A stretch of 64,000 nucleotides of DNA from JBBSOK01 sp965219125 (GTDB taxonomy: Bacteria > Bacteroidota > Bacteroidia > Flavobacteriales > Flavobacteriaceae). The stretch's first letter is position 1. Every line of letters starts with the position of its first letter. The notes under the pieces were generated by a model. The model did not search any database and was not told the DNA's origin. It was given only the letters and a program-made list of their open reading frames with translations. The translations under genes and the position numbers were made by a program. The stretch is from NCBI GenBank assembly GCA_965219125.1, contig CBDCMO010000002.1, positions 124,001 to 188,000 on the forward strand, written 5' to 3'. Shown here piece by piece: positions 27,673 to 36,493 of the stretch.

Positions 27673-28860
27673 ATGTGTAAAAATCACGGAGTAGCTTACG
27701 TAAAGCCCGGTGTGGTGGAGGTAAGAGAAATAGAATATCCCAAGCTTGCCTTGGGAAACAGAAAATGCGAACACGGCGTTATCCTTAAAATAGTTTCAAC
27801 CAACATTTGTGGGAGCGACCAACATATGGTCCGCGGTCGTACAACCGCGCCAGAAGGACTTATTTTGGGTCACGAAATTACAGGTTTGGTAATTGAAGCG
27901 GGACGCGATGTTGAGTTTATAAAAGTGGGCGACCTTGTGTCGGTTCCTTTTAACGTTGCTTGTGGCCGTTGTAGAAATTGTAAAGCGGGCCAAACGGGCA
28001 TTTGTTTAAACGTAAATCCAGAACGTCCCGGCGCTGCATACGGTTATGTAGATATGGGCGGCTGGGTTGGCGGCCAAGCAGAATATGTTATGGTTCCTTA
28101 TGCAGATTTCAATTTGCTAAAGTTCCCGAACAAGGATCAAGCCATGGAAAAAATCAAGGATCTTACAATGTTGTCCGATATTTTTCCAACAGGTTATCAC
28201 GGAGCCGTAACGGCGGGTGTTGGTCCTGGAAGTACCGTTTACATTGCAGGCGCTGGCCCCGTTGGTCTTGCTTGCGCAGCTTCTTGCCATTTATTAGGCG
28301 CTGCAGTGGTAATTGTAGGCGATATGATTGAAGAGCGTTTGGAACAGGCAAAATCTTTTGGTTGCGAAACCATAGATCTTAGAAAAGATGGAACGTTATC
28401 TGAACAAATAGAAGAAATTTTAGGAACTCCCGAGGTTGATTGTGCAGTAGACTGCGTTGGTTTTGAAGCCAAAGGTCACGGTCACGATAGCGGTGAAGAA
28501 CAACCTGCAACGGTGTTAAACGCCATTATGAGCGTAACACGTGCTGGTGGCCAATTGGGTATTCCAGGATTGTATGTTACGGGAGATCCGGGCGGAGTAG
28601 ATGAAGCTGCCAAAAAAGGTAGTTTGAGCATTCGTATTGGTTTGGGTTGGGCAAAATCCCACTCTATCCATACCGGCCAATGTCCTGTAATGAAGTATCA
28701 CAGACAATTGATGAATGCTATCTTGTACAATAAAGTACAGATTGCAAAAGCGGTTAACGTTCAGGTTATTTCGTTGAAAGATTCAGTAAAAGGGTATGAT
28801 GCTTTTGATAAGGGCGCTGCCAAAAAATTTGTAATAGATCCCCACGGAATGATAGCTTAA
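27673..28860 (+). CDS. fdhA: Glutathione-independent formaldehyde dehydrogenase (zinc-dependent)
   Basis: A 395-residue zinc medium-chain dehydrogenase of the Pseudomonas putida formaldehyde dehydrogenase type. Catalytic zinc ligands are C46 and H67/E68 of the GHE motif with a distal Asp; structural zinc uses C97, C100, C103 and C111. The Rossmann turn AGAGPVGLACAAS is near 190-202. The family oxidises (dismutates) formaldehyde to formate with tightly bound NAD. Partner of the HbpS-like gene and under the divergent AraC protein. A second substrate such as other aldehydes is possible. Confidence 0.93.
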   Translation: MCKNHGVAYVKPGVVEVREIEYPKLALGNRKCEHGVILKIVSTNICGSDQHMVRGRTTAPEGLILGHEITGLVIEAGRDVEFIKVGDLVSVPFNVACGRCRNCKAGQTGICLNVNPERPGAAYGYVDMGGWVGGQAEYVMVPYADFNLLKFPNKDQAMEKIKDLTMLSDIFPTGYHGAVTAGVGPGSTVYIAGAGPVGLACAASCHLLGAAVVIVGDMIEERLEQAKSFGCETIDLRKDGTLSEQIEEILGTPEVDCAVDCVGFEAKGHGHDSGEEQPATVLNAIMSVTRAGGQLGIPGLYVTGDPGGVDEAAKKGSLSIRIGLGWAKSHSIHTGQCPVMKYHRQLMNAILYNKVQIAKAVNVQVISLKDSVKGYDAFDKGAAKKFVIDPHGMIA

Positions 28861-28881
28861 TCTTGAGCTCTTATTCAATTT

Positions 28882-28921
28882 AAGCCATTTGCTGTAATTT
28901 ACAGTGAATGGTTTTCTTTTT
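28882..28921 (+). terminator. Terminator after fdhA
   Basis: Imperfect hairpin with arms AAGCCATTTGCTGTAA and TTACAGTGAATGGTTTT, followed by a T-rich run, 22 bases after the fdhA stop. Confidence 0.7.
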
Positions 28922-29079
28922 ATGAAAACATTATGACGTAGGAAAATTTTTTCCACATCTCGTGCTATAGTAAATAGCGAGCTTGGCGGTATGTAATTAC
29001 AAGTTTTAAAAGACCGCAACGAATCCCGGCCTTTTCTATTGATATTGGATGGTATTTTTTTAATATTCAAGAAAATCAC

Positions 29080-29112
29080 AAAACCCACTAAACATTCGGT
29101 TTAGCGGGTTTT
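29080..29112 (-). terminator. Hairpin downstream of tRNA-Ser
   Basis: Arms AAAACCCACTAAAC and GTTTAGCGGGTTTT pair almost perfectly (14 bp, one mismatch). It lies 24 bases past the tRNA 3' end on the minus strand and may also face transcripts coming from fdhA. Confidence 0.65.
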
Positions 29113-29135
29113 GGTGAGATTTGATAATCTCTAAG

Positions 29136-29220
29136 CGGAGAAAGAGGGATTCGAACCCCCGGAGGTGTGACCCTCAACAGTTTTCAAGACTGCCGCATTC
29201 GACCACTCTGCCATTTCTCC
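29136..29220 (-). tRNA. tRNA-Ser (UGA)
   Basis: An 85-nt minus-strand tRNA. The acceptor arms GGAGAAA and TTTCTCC pair fully, the anticodon loop CTTGAAA gives anticodon TGA (UGA), and the long variable arm and GGTTCGAATCC T-arm are typical of class II serine tRNAs. The discriminator is G. CCA is not encoded. It stands alone between fdhA and prfB. Confidence 0.95.
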
Positions 29221-29257
29221 AGTGGTATGCGCTTTAAGCATTTTGCTTAAGAGGTTG

Positions 29258-29265
29258 CAAATATA
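29258..29265 (-). promoter_or_regulatory. -7 element TATATTTG upstream of tRNA-Ser
   Basis: Matches TAnnTTTG on the minus strand about 38 bases before the tRNA. No clear TTG was seen at -33. A small palindrome (TTAAGCA...TGCTTAA) lies between it and the tRNA. Confidence 0.4.
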
Positions 29266-29468
29266 AAAAGCTTTTTGATATATGCTACTTGTTTTATATA
29301 ATTTATTTGGATGCTTGCAAATTAGGTAAATCATTTAAAAAATCACATTATTTTCTGCATCCACCAATGTAAATTAACAAATTCAAAACAATATTATTAT
29401 TATTTCTTTTATAGTTTTTGATAATCTTAATCATTTCACTAAATTTTACAACGGTAAATAGTTTCTAT

Positions 29469-30576
29469 TTATAGGCTATCGCTACTTTGTTTTTGTCCGG
29501 TCATCATTAAAAATGCTTTTAAAAAGCCGTCAATATACCCATCCAACATTGCGTCAGCGTTTCCGGTTTCATAGCCAGTTCGTACATCTTTTACCAGTTT
29601 ATAAGGATGCAAAACATAGTTTCTTATTTGCGAACCCCATTCAATTGCCATTTTATTGTTTTCAATTTCGTCTCGCTGGGCTTGTTGTTTTCTTAATTCA
29701 ATTTCATAAAGTTGCGACTTCAACATTTGCATCGCTTTTTCACGGTTTTCAAGCTGACTTCTTGTTTCGCTATTATGAATTATAATTCCGGAAGGATGGT
29801 GTGTAAGTATCGCCTTTGTTTCAACCTTGTTCACGTTTTGTCCACCTGCGCCGCTACTTCTTGCAAATTCCCACGAAATATCTGCGGGATTTATATCAAT
29901 TTCAATAGTATCGTCCACCAATGGATAAACATAAACGCTGGCAAAACTTGTGTGCCTTTTTGCATTGCTGTCAAAAGGGGAAATGCGCACCAATCTATGC
30001 ACGCCGTTTTCGCCTTTAAGCCAACCAAAGGCAAATTCACCTTCAATCTCAATGGTGACCGTTTTAACTCCTGCAACGTCGCCGGCTTGAAAATTAAGTT
30101 CCTTTACCTTAAATTCATTTTTTTCCGCCCACATTAAATACATACGCATTAGCATTTCTGCCCAGTCGCAACTCTCTGTACCACCAGCGCCAGCTGTTAT
30201 TTGTAAAACCGCGCTTAGATTATCGCCTTCATCACTCATCATATTTCTAAATTCGAGCGCTTCAATTGCGTTTTCAGCTTTTTCGAAAGCTTTATCTACA
30301 GCTTCGGCAGTGCCTTCGCCTTCTTTAAAAAATTCAAGTAGAATTTCTGCTTCTTCGGTGTATGTAATCGAATTTTCAAAATCTGTCACCCATTTCTTTT
30401 TGGTGCGTAAAAGTTGCATAAAAGCTTCAGCATCTTTCGGTTTGTTCCAAAAATTTGGATTTAACGTTTTTTCTTCATCATTGGTAACTTCAATTATTTT
30501 TGCGGCAACGTCAAAGATAGTCCTCTAAAGATGCGAGGCGAGTTTTAAGATCTTTTAATTGATCTGTTGTAGTCAT
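29469..30576 (-). CDS. prfB: Peptide chain release factor 2, with programmed +1 frameshift
   Basis: RF2 ends translation at UGA and UAA codons. The main frame (316 residues from an internal ATG at 30419) carries the codon-recognition tripeptide SPF (in RISPFDSN) and the GGQ loop (SSGAGGQNVNK). The true start is the ATG at 30576 (MTTTDQLKDLK); after 21 codons the ribosome meets CTT TGA C, where a +1 shift at 30511-30516 moves it into the main frame (DVAAKII...), giving about 368 residues, the usual RF2 length. This is the classical autoregulatory site: low RF2 favours the shift. An AGAGGAC stretch just before CTT could act as the stimulating internal Shine-Dalgarno. Confidence 0.95.
30510..30516 (-). 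promoter_or_regulatory. RF2 recoding site CTTTGAC
   Basis: In-frame UGA at codon 22 of prfB following CTT at codon 21. Reading continues in the +1 frame with GAC. Sequence and position agree with the conserved bacterial RF2 frameshift site. Confidence 0.93.
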
Positions 30577-30717
30577 AAATAATGATTATAATTTTTTTTC
30601 TGAAATTCAAAATTACATTTATTAGTATATGTTTTAGTTATTTCTCGTAAATTTTAATTGCAAAAGCTTATATTCGATACAAATTAGAGTTAAAGGGGGA
30701 TTAATTTTAAATTTAGT

Positions 30718-31428
30718 ATGATGAAAAAACTACTATACACATTACTGTTTGTTAGTTTTGGACTAATGGCCCAAAATGATAAAATTCAAAATGAAAAATA
30801 TGTAGCAGATTTTAGTGATTTTTTAATTTATAATGGCGCCTCCAGTTTTATGCAATACCAGCGTTACTGTAACGGCAATATTGATATTTATAAGTTGGGA
30901 AATGAAAACGCGTGTATGAGCGAATCCACTAACTACGAAAATTATTTTTTTTGGATTGAAGAAGGTAAAACGTATATAAAAAAAATGGACAATTGTGGTC
31001 TTTTCGAAACACAAGAAATTGCCTCTCCCGAGATTGTAAACTTCATTTCAGAGAATATCCAATCGTTAAAAGAAAATAACGTTAAACCTTATGAAACGGC
31101 GGCCAAAAATTTAAAAATTGAACCCAGAACCGATGTTTATCCGTGTATGCGTTCCTACTCATTTACAAATACCGAGCAAACCTTAAACAAAACATTTAGG
31201 ATGTATGATTTAACATCAAACGCTGATTATTCAAATATAAATTTAGAATATAACCAAAATTTGAAATTGGTAGCTTTAAATAAATTAGTTGAGCAGGCTA
31301 TTTTAGATTTTGAATCTTCTAATCAATTTAGACGAACAAACAAGCTTGATGTTGCGGCAACTACAACTGTTGGAGAACCAAAATTCACTCCAAAACCAGA
31401 TGGCGGAACTTTAAAGGATGGGGAATAA
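30718..31428 (+). CDS. Secreted protein of unknown function
   Basis: A 236-residue protein with a Sec signal peptide (about residues 1-19, ending LMAQ). The mature part has four cysteines (CNGN, NACMSE, DNCGLF, YPCMRS), suggesting disulfides, and a charged C-terminus with a short polar tail ending PDGGTLKDGE. I do not recognise a domain. No operon partner: prfB is divergent upstream and the next gene has its own promoter. Confidence 0.75.
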   Translation: MMKKLLYTLLFVSFGLMAQNDKIQNEKYVADFSDFLIYNGASSFMQYQRYCNGNIDIYKLGNENACMSESTNYENYFFWIEEGKTYIKKMDNCGLFETQEIASPEIVNFISENIQSLKENNVKPYETAAKNLKIEPRTDVYPCMRSYSFTNTEQTLNKTFRMYDLTSNADYSNINLEYNQNLKLVALNKLVEQAILDFESSNQFRRTNKLDVAATTTVGEPKFTPKPDGGTLKDGE

Positions 31429-31511
31429 TCTCAGAAATTTCATCTAAATTAGCTGTTTAAAAATTTATTTTCTTCGGAAATAGTTGCAATTATTATTGCC
31501 TTATTTGTGAT

Positions 31512-31540
31512 TTGTAAGTGCAGATTTGTTTTTAAATTTG
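31512..31540 (+). promoter_or_regulatory. Bacteroidota-type promoter for the threonine aldolase gene
   Basis: TTG at 31512-31514 and TAAATTTG at 31533-31540 are 18 bases apart and match the -33/-7 pattern; the ATG is 32 bases downstream. Confidence 0.55.
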
Positions 31541-31571
31541 CAAATATTTCAATTAAAACAATACTTTATAT

Positions 31572-32597
31572 ATGATAGATCTTCGTAGCGATACGGTTAC
31601 AAAACCGTCGTCTGAAATGTTGCATGCAATGATGAATGCCGAAGTAGGGGACGATGTTTACAAAGAAGACCCAACCGTAAACAAGTTGGAAGAGTACACA
31701 AAAAATCTTTTTGGAGCTGAAGCTGCGCTCTATTTTCCAACGGGAAGTATGGCAAACCAAGCAGCAATAAAAATGCACACACAACCCGGCGAACAGTTAA
31801 TTGCAGATAAATATGCGCACGTTTATAATTATGAAGGTGGCGGAGCGAGCTTTAATAGCGGCGTTTCATGCAAATTGCTTAACGGCAATCGCGGTAAAAT
31901 AATTGCAGAGCAGGTTGAAGCAGCCATAAATCCGCCAGATTTTTATCACAGTCCGTTAACATCGCTCGTGTGTTTGGAGAATACAACAAATAAAGGTGGT
32001 GGCGCTTGTTATGATTTAGCTGAAATAAAAAAAATAAGGGAAGTTTGCAACAAACATAATCTCGGTTTGCATTTAGATGGCGCGCGGATTATGAATGCAT
32101 TGGTAGCAACGGGTCAAGATGCGAAAGAATATGGCGCTCAATTTGACACCATTTCTATTTGTTTAAGTAAAGGTTTAGGCGCACCAATGGGAACAATTTT
32201 AGTCGGCCGAAACGAAATTATGAAAAAAGCAATGCGCGTACGGAAAGTTTTAGGCGGCGGAATGAGACAAGTAGGTTTTATGGCTGCTGCGGGACTTTAC
32301 GGTTTGCAAAATAATTTGGAAAGAATGGCTGAAGATCATAAAAAGGCAGCAGAAATTGCCGAAGTACTTTCAAAACTTTCCTATGTTGAAAACGTACAAC
32401 CAACCGAAACAAACATTGTAATTTTTAAGGTAAGCAAATTGCTATCCGAACAAAAATTTATGAACGATTTGCTTTCAAAAAATATTAAAATAAGCAATAT
32501 GGGAGAAGGTAAAATGCGTGTTGTTACACATTTAGATTATACAGATACAATGCACGACCAATTTTTGGAGGTTTTGCAGGATTATAAAATTTCCTAA
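31572..32597 (+). CDS. ltaE: Low-specificity L-threonine aldolase
   Basis: A 341-residue PLP enzyme that cleaves L-threonine or L-allo-threonine to glycine and acetaldehyde. It starts with the family motif MIDLRSDTVTKP, has the LHLDGARIMNA strip with the PLP-contacting Asp, and the Schiff-base lysine in SICLSKGLGAPMG near residue 203. Length matches E. coli LtaE. Monocistronic, with its own promoter and a strong terminator shared with the convergent ybaB. Confidence 0.93.
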   Translation: MIDLRSDTVTKPSSEMLHAMMNAEVGDDVYKEDPTVNKLEEYTKNLFGAEAALYFPTGSMANQAAIKMHTQPGEQLIADKYAHVYNYEGGGASFNSGVSCKLLNGNRGKIIAEQVEAAINPPDFYHSPLTSLVCLENTTNKGGGACYDLAEIKKIREVCNKHNLGLHLDGARIMNALVATGQDAKEYGAQFDTISICLSKGLGAPMGTILVGRNEIMKKAMRVRKVLGGGMRQVGFMAAAGLYGLQNNLERMAEDHKKAAEIAEVLSKLSYVENVQPTETNIVIFKVSKLLSEQKFMNDLLSKNIKISNMGEGKMRVVTHLDYTDTMHDQFLEVLQDYKIS

Positions 32598-32614
32598 TAT
32601 CTTCAACTTAAATA

Positions 32615-32657
32615 AAAATAAAGTTGCCCTAAATTTAAAGGGCAACTTTATTTTTTT
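32615..32657. terminator. Bidirectional terminator between ltaE and ybaB
   Basis: Perfect stem AATAAAGTTGCCCT / AGGGCAACTTTATT with a short AT loop and T runs on both strands, placed exactly between two convergent genes. Confidence 0.9.
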
Positions 32658-32979
32658 ATTTGAACATATCCAAACCAGGAATATCTGGCATTCCTTCCTT
32701 TGCAACTGCAGCTAACTCAGCATCGTTTATTTGTGTAGCTTTTTGGATTGCTTTATTTATTGTTAGCACAAGATAATCTTCAAGCTGGTCTTTATCTTGT
32801 AATAAACTATCGGCTATTTCAATATTTTTTATATTTCGGTTTGCCGTTATTGTAATTTTAAGCAAACCATCATTGCTGCTTTCATCAATTAAGACGGTGT
32901 CCATTCTTTTTTTGGTGGCTTCAACCTTGGCTTGTGTTTCCTTTAGTTTGCCCATCATTCCCATCATATCTCCAAACAT
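32656..32979 (-). CDS. YbaB/EbfC family nucleoid-associated protein
   Basis: A 107-residue DNA-binding protein of the YbaB/EbfC family. The start [20 protein letters not shown] and the central [14 protein letters not shown] strand are typical; the family forms dimers with protruding helices that bind DNA. Convergent with ltaE and divergent from the oligopeptidase gene. Confidence 0.92.
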   Translation of the reverse strand: MFGDMMGMMGKLKETQAKVEATKKRMDTVLIDESSNDGLLKITITANRNIKNIEIADSLLQDKDQLEDYLVLTINKAIQKATQINDAELAAVAKEGMPDIPGLDMFK

Positions 32980-33050
32980 ATCTTATATTTTTTTAAAATT
33001 TATACTGCAAATTTATTACATAAAATTTATAATACCCAACCAATTCAAAA

Positions 33051-35186
33051 ATGAAAAAAATAAGCTTCCTTTATATAGTAAGCCTTATTTTTGCGCTCTC
33101 TTGTAAAATTGACAAGGTTATGAAAATTAATTCTATGGAAATAACGCCGCCCAAAGCTGAAAAAATCGCTAAAAATCTTGTAGCACACGGCGATGTGAGA
33201 TTGGACAACTATTATTGGTTAAATAATCCGGAAGATGATAAGGTAATTGATTATCTAACAAAAGAAAACGAATATTATGATAAGATAACGGCGCACACTA
33301 AAGAATTTAAGGAAAGTCTCTTTAAAGAAATGAAGGCGCGAATAAAAGAAGACGACCAATCTGTGCCCTATTTTTTAAATGGATATTACTACATCACAAA
33401 ATTTGAAACAGGCCAAGATTACCCAATTTACACACGAAAAAAAGGAACGCTAACAGCCGATGAGGAATTGCTTTTTGACGTAAACGAAATGGCAAAAGGG
33501 CATAATTATTATGATCTTACAGGAATAAATGTAAGCGAGGACAATAAATTGGTTTCCTACGGAATTGATTCTGTAAGCAGAAGAAATTACACTATTTACA
33601 TTAAAGATTTAGAAACAGGCAAAATATATCCCGAAACAATTTCCAACACAACCGGCGGCGCAACGTGGGCAAACGATAACAAAACGCTTTTCTACACCCG
33701 AAAAGATGAAAAAACGCTAAGAGCAGATAAAATTTATAGACATACACTTGGGAAATCTGCCGACGGAGACAAAATAATTTTCACTGAAAAGGATGACACT
33801 TTTGGAACATATATTTATAAAACGAAATCCCGAAAATATTTGGTAATTGGTTGTTACAGTACATTAACTTCAGAATATCAAATTTTAAATTCGGATAAGC
33901 CTTTGGGAAAATTTGAAGTTTTTCAACCAAGAGAGCGTGGGTTGGAATATAGCATTTCACATTATGACGATAGTTTTTATGTAGTTACTAATAAAGACAA
34001 GGCAACCAATTTCAAAGTAATGAAAACACCTGAAGGAAAAACAACTCAAGAAAATTGGGTTGATATGTTGCCGCATCGTAATGATGTTTTGCTTGAGGAC
34101 ATTGATATTTTTAAAGATTATCTTGTTGTGAGTGAGCGAAACAATGGTCTCACAAAAATAAGAATCAAGGAATGGAAGACGGATAAAGATTATTATCTGC
34201 CATTTGAAAGTGAAACATACACCGTTGCAACGGCTCAAAATCCAGAATTTGATACTAAAATACTTCGGTATATTTATAATGCGCTAAGTACACCGGCTTC
34301 GGTTATAGATTATAATATGGAAACGCAAGACCAAATTGTAATGAAAGAAGCGGAGGTTTTGGGAGATTTTAATAAGGATGATTACGACAGCAAGCGAGTT
34401 TGGGCAACGGCCGGCGACGGCACCAAAATTCCTGTTTCAATGGTTTATAAAAAAGGAATTAAATTAAATGGTAAGAATCCGCTATTGCAATATGGTTATG
34501 GTTCTTACGGCGCAACGATAGATCCTTATTTTTCAACTGTACGATTAAGTCTTTTAAACAGAGGTTTCATTTTCGCAATTGCGCACGTTCGCGGTGGTGA
34601 ATATTTGGGCAGAAATTGGTATGAAGATGGTAAATTGCTGAAAAAGAAAAATACATTTACAGATTTTATAGATGTTTCAAAATACTTAATTGCCGAAAAA
34701 TATACTTCAGCAGAACATTTATACGCTTCGGGTGGCTCTGCTGGCGGATTGTTAATGGGTGCGGTAGTAAACATGGCGCCACAATTATATAATGGTATTT
34801 TGGCATCAGTACCTTTTGTAGACGTTGTAACTACAATGTTGGATGATAGTATTCCGCTAACCACGGGCGAATATGATGAATGGGGAAACCCAAATGAGTT
34901 GGAATTCTATAATTATATGAAAAGTTATTCACCATATGATAATGTGCAGAAAATAAAATATCCAAATATGCTTGTAACAACGGGCTTGCACGATAGCCAA
35001 GTGCAATATTATGAACCTGCAAAATGGGTTTCAAAGTTGCGAGACCACAAAACGGATAAAAAAATTTTATTGCTGCATACCAATATGGATGCAGGCCACG
35101 GCGGCGCTTCCGGCCGCTTTGAAGCTTTGAAGGAAGTTGCTATGGATTATGCCTTTATATTGGATTTAGAAGCAATTAAGGACTAA
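33051..35186 (+). CDS. Prolyl oligopeptidase family serine peptidase (oligopeptidase B-like lipoprotein)
   Basis: A 711-residue S9 peptidase. The N-terminal signal ends in a lipobox-like ALSC near residue 18, so it is probably an envelope lipoprotein. Residues 30-430 are the seven-bladed propeller; the C-terminal catalytic domain has the nucleophile in GGSAGG, a conserved HVRGG(E) strand just before it, and the catalytic His in MDAGHGGASG near 685. Residue pattern resembles oligopeptidase B (PtrB), which cuts short peptides after basic residues; specificity here is inferred. A methionine at residue 31 could be an alternative, cytoplasmic start. Confidence 0.92.
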   Translation: MKKISFLYIVSLIFALSCKIDKVMKINSMEITPPKAEKIAKNLVAHGDVRLDNYYWLNNPEDDKVIDYLTKENEYYDKITAHTKEFKESLFKEMKARIKEDDQSVPYFLNGYYYITKFETGQDYPIYTRKKGTLTADEELLFDVNEMAKGHNYYDLTGINVSEDNKLVSYGIDSVSRRNYTIYIKDLETGKIYPETISNTTGGATWANDNKTLFYTRKDEKTLRADKIYRHTLGKSADGDKIIFTEKDDTFGTYIYKTKSRKYLVIGCYSTLTSEYQILNSDKPLGKFEVFQPRERGLEYSISHYDDSFYVVTNKDKATNFKVMKTPEGKTTQENWVDMLPHRNDVLLEDIDIFKDYLVVSERNNGLTKIRIKEWKTDKDYYLPFESETYTVATAQNPEFDTKILRYIYNALSTPASVIDYNMETQDQIVMKEAEVLGDFNKDDYDSKRVWATAGDGTKIPVSMVYKKGIKLNGKNPLLQYGYGSYGATIDPYFSTVRLSLLNRGFIFAIAHVRGGEYLGRNWYEDGKLLKKKNTFTDFIDVSKYLIAEKYTSAEHLYASGGSAGGLLMGAVVNMAPQLYNGILASVPFVDVVTTMLDDSIPLTTGEYDEWGNPNELEFYNYMKSYSPYDNVQKIKYPNMLVTTGLHDSQVQYYEPAKWVSKLRDHKTDKKILLLHTNMDAGHGGASGRFEALKEVAMDYAFILDLEAIKD

Positions 35187-35200
35187 TCCAAATATTTGAT

Positions 35201-35208
35201 TATCTTTG
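35201..35208 (+). promoter_or_regulatory. -7 element TATCTTTG upstream of the cysteine-synthase-like gene
   Basis: Matches TAnnTTTG, 58 bases before the ATG at 35266 and outside the preceding gene. No good -33 TTG found. Confidence 0.45.
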
Positions 35209-35265
35209 TTCGATTTTTAAATTTAGGTGTTAGTACATATTAGGTGTATAACAAAACTCCCCTTT

Positions 35266-36303
35266 ATGACAAAAGAAATAAATGCCCATAATAGCGTATT
35301 GGACCTTATAGGTAATACGCCATTAATAAAACTCAACAAAATTGCCGCCAATATGCGCGGTAATTATTTTGCAAAGGTTGAAGCCTTTAATCCTGGTCAT
35401 TCTTCAAAGGATCGTATTGCAATGTACATAATTGAAGAAGCGGAGCGTAAAGGTATCTTAACACCTGGCGATACAATAATTGAAACTACCAGCGGCAATA
35501 CAGGTTTTAGCATTGCTATGGTCAGTATTATAAAAGGTTACAAATGTATTTTGGCGGTAAGTTCAAAATCTTCTGCAGATAAAATTGATATGCTCAAAAC
35601 AATGGGCGCAACGGTTTATGTTTGTCCAGCTAATGTTAGTGCAGATGATCCGCGTTCTTATTATGAAGTTGCAAAACGATTACACCAAGAAACTAAAGGT
35701 TCTGTTTATATTAACCAGTATTTTAATGAGTTGAATATTGATGCTCATTATGCAAGTACAGGCCCAGAAATTTGGGAACAAACTGCCGGCAAAATCACGC
35801 ATCTTGTGGCTTGCAGTGGTACTGGAGGAACAATTTCAGGAACTGGACGATATTTAAAAGAACAAAATAAAGACATTAAAGTAATAGGAATTGATGCTTT
35901 TGGCTCAGTATTACAGAAATTTCACGAAACCAAGGAATTTGATAAAGATGAAATCTATCCATATCGAATTGAAGGTTTGGGTAAAAACTTAATTCCAACG
36001 GCAACAGATTTTGATATAATTGATCAATTTATCAAAGTAACTGACGAGAGCAGCGCGCACACGGCAAGAGAACTTGCAAAAACAGAAGGTTTATTTGTTG
36101 GCTACACAAGCGGCGCAGCAATGCAAGGCCTAAAACAGTTAGAAGAAGAAGGTGTTTTTAATGAAAATAGCAATATTGTAGTCATTTTCCCAGATCACGG
36201 CTCGCGCTATATGAGTAAAATTTACAGCGATACTTGGATGGAAGAACAAGGTTTCTTTGATTCTGAAAAAGTTGAAACAAATAAAATAGAGTACATCAGA
36301 TAA
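35266..36303 (+). CDS. PLP-dependent cysteine synthase family protein (possibly cysteate synthase)
   Basis: A 345-residue fold-type II PLP enzyme starting at the ATG at 35266; a GTG at 35227 is less likely. Lysine K48 in GHSSKDRI binds PLP, TSGNTG is at 75-80 and [14 protein letters not shown] forms the phosphate-binding loop region near 185. It resembles CysK and cystathionine beta-synthase catalytic domains, but the K48 context has GHSS where CysK has GGSV. The next gene is an alpha-oxoamine synthase, so it may supply cysteate for sulfonolipid synthesis; that is inference. Simple cysteine synthase is the alternative. Confidence 0.85.
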   Translation: MTKEINAHNSVLDLIGNTPLIKLNKIAANMRGNYFAKVEAFNPGHSSKDRIAMYIIEEAERKGILTPGDTIIETTSGNTGFSIAMVSIIKGYKCILAVSSKSSADKIDMLKTMGATVYVCPANVSADDPRSYYEVAKRLHQETKGSVYINQYFNELNIDAHYASTGPEIWEQTAGKITHLVACSGTGGTISGTGRYLKEQNKDIKVIGIDAFGSVLQKFHETKEFDKDEIYPYRIEGLGKNLIPTATDFDIIDQFIKVTDESSAHTARELAKTEGLFVGYTSGAAMQGLKQLEEEGVFNENSNIVVIFPDHGSRYMSKIYSDTWMEEQGFFDSEKVETNKIEYIR

Positions 36304-36321
36304 TTTTTCCTGAAATTTTTG

Positions 36322-36360
36322 AAAGCCCGTAATATTTTTATTTACGGGCTTTTTCGTTTT
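36322..36360 (+). terminator. Terminator after the cysteine-synthase-like gene
   Basis: Stem AAAGCCCGTAAA / TTTACGGGCTTT with a short AT loop and a T-rich tail, 19 bases after the stop. Confidence 0.9.
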
Positions 36361-36458
36361 TGTAAATTTTCTAAATTGTAGTTTTTAAAATAAGTTGAAT
36401 CATTTAAAAGCACTTCGGAATAAAATCTCTCCACTATCATATATCAAAAAATTTTTGT

Positions 36459-36466
36459 TAATTTTG
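36459..36466 (+). promoter_or_regulatory. -7 element TAATTTTG upstream of the alpha-oxoamine synthase gene
   Basis: Matches TAnnTTTG 28 bases before the ATG at 36494; supports separate transcription from the preceding gene. No clear -33. Confidence 0.4.
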
Positions 36467-36493
36467 CCGCTTATATTTTAACAAAATTGCTGA

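Noticed and set aside
29136..29220. tRNA-Ser as an integration site of a mobile element
   Set aside because: No integrase, no repeated tRNA 3' end and no foreign-looking genes next to it.
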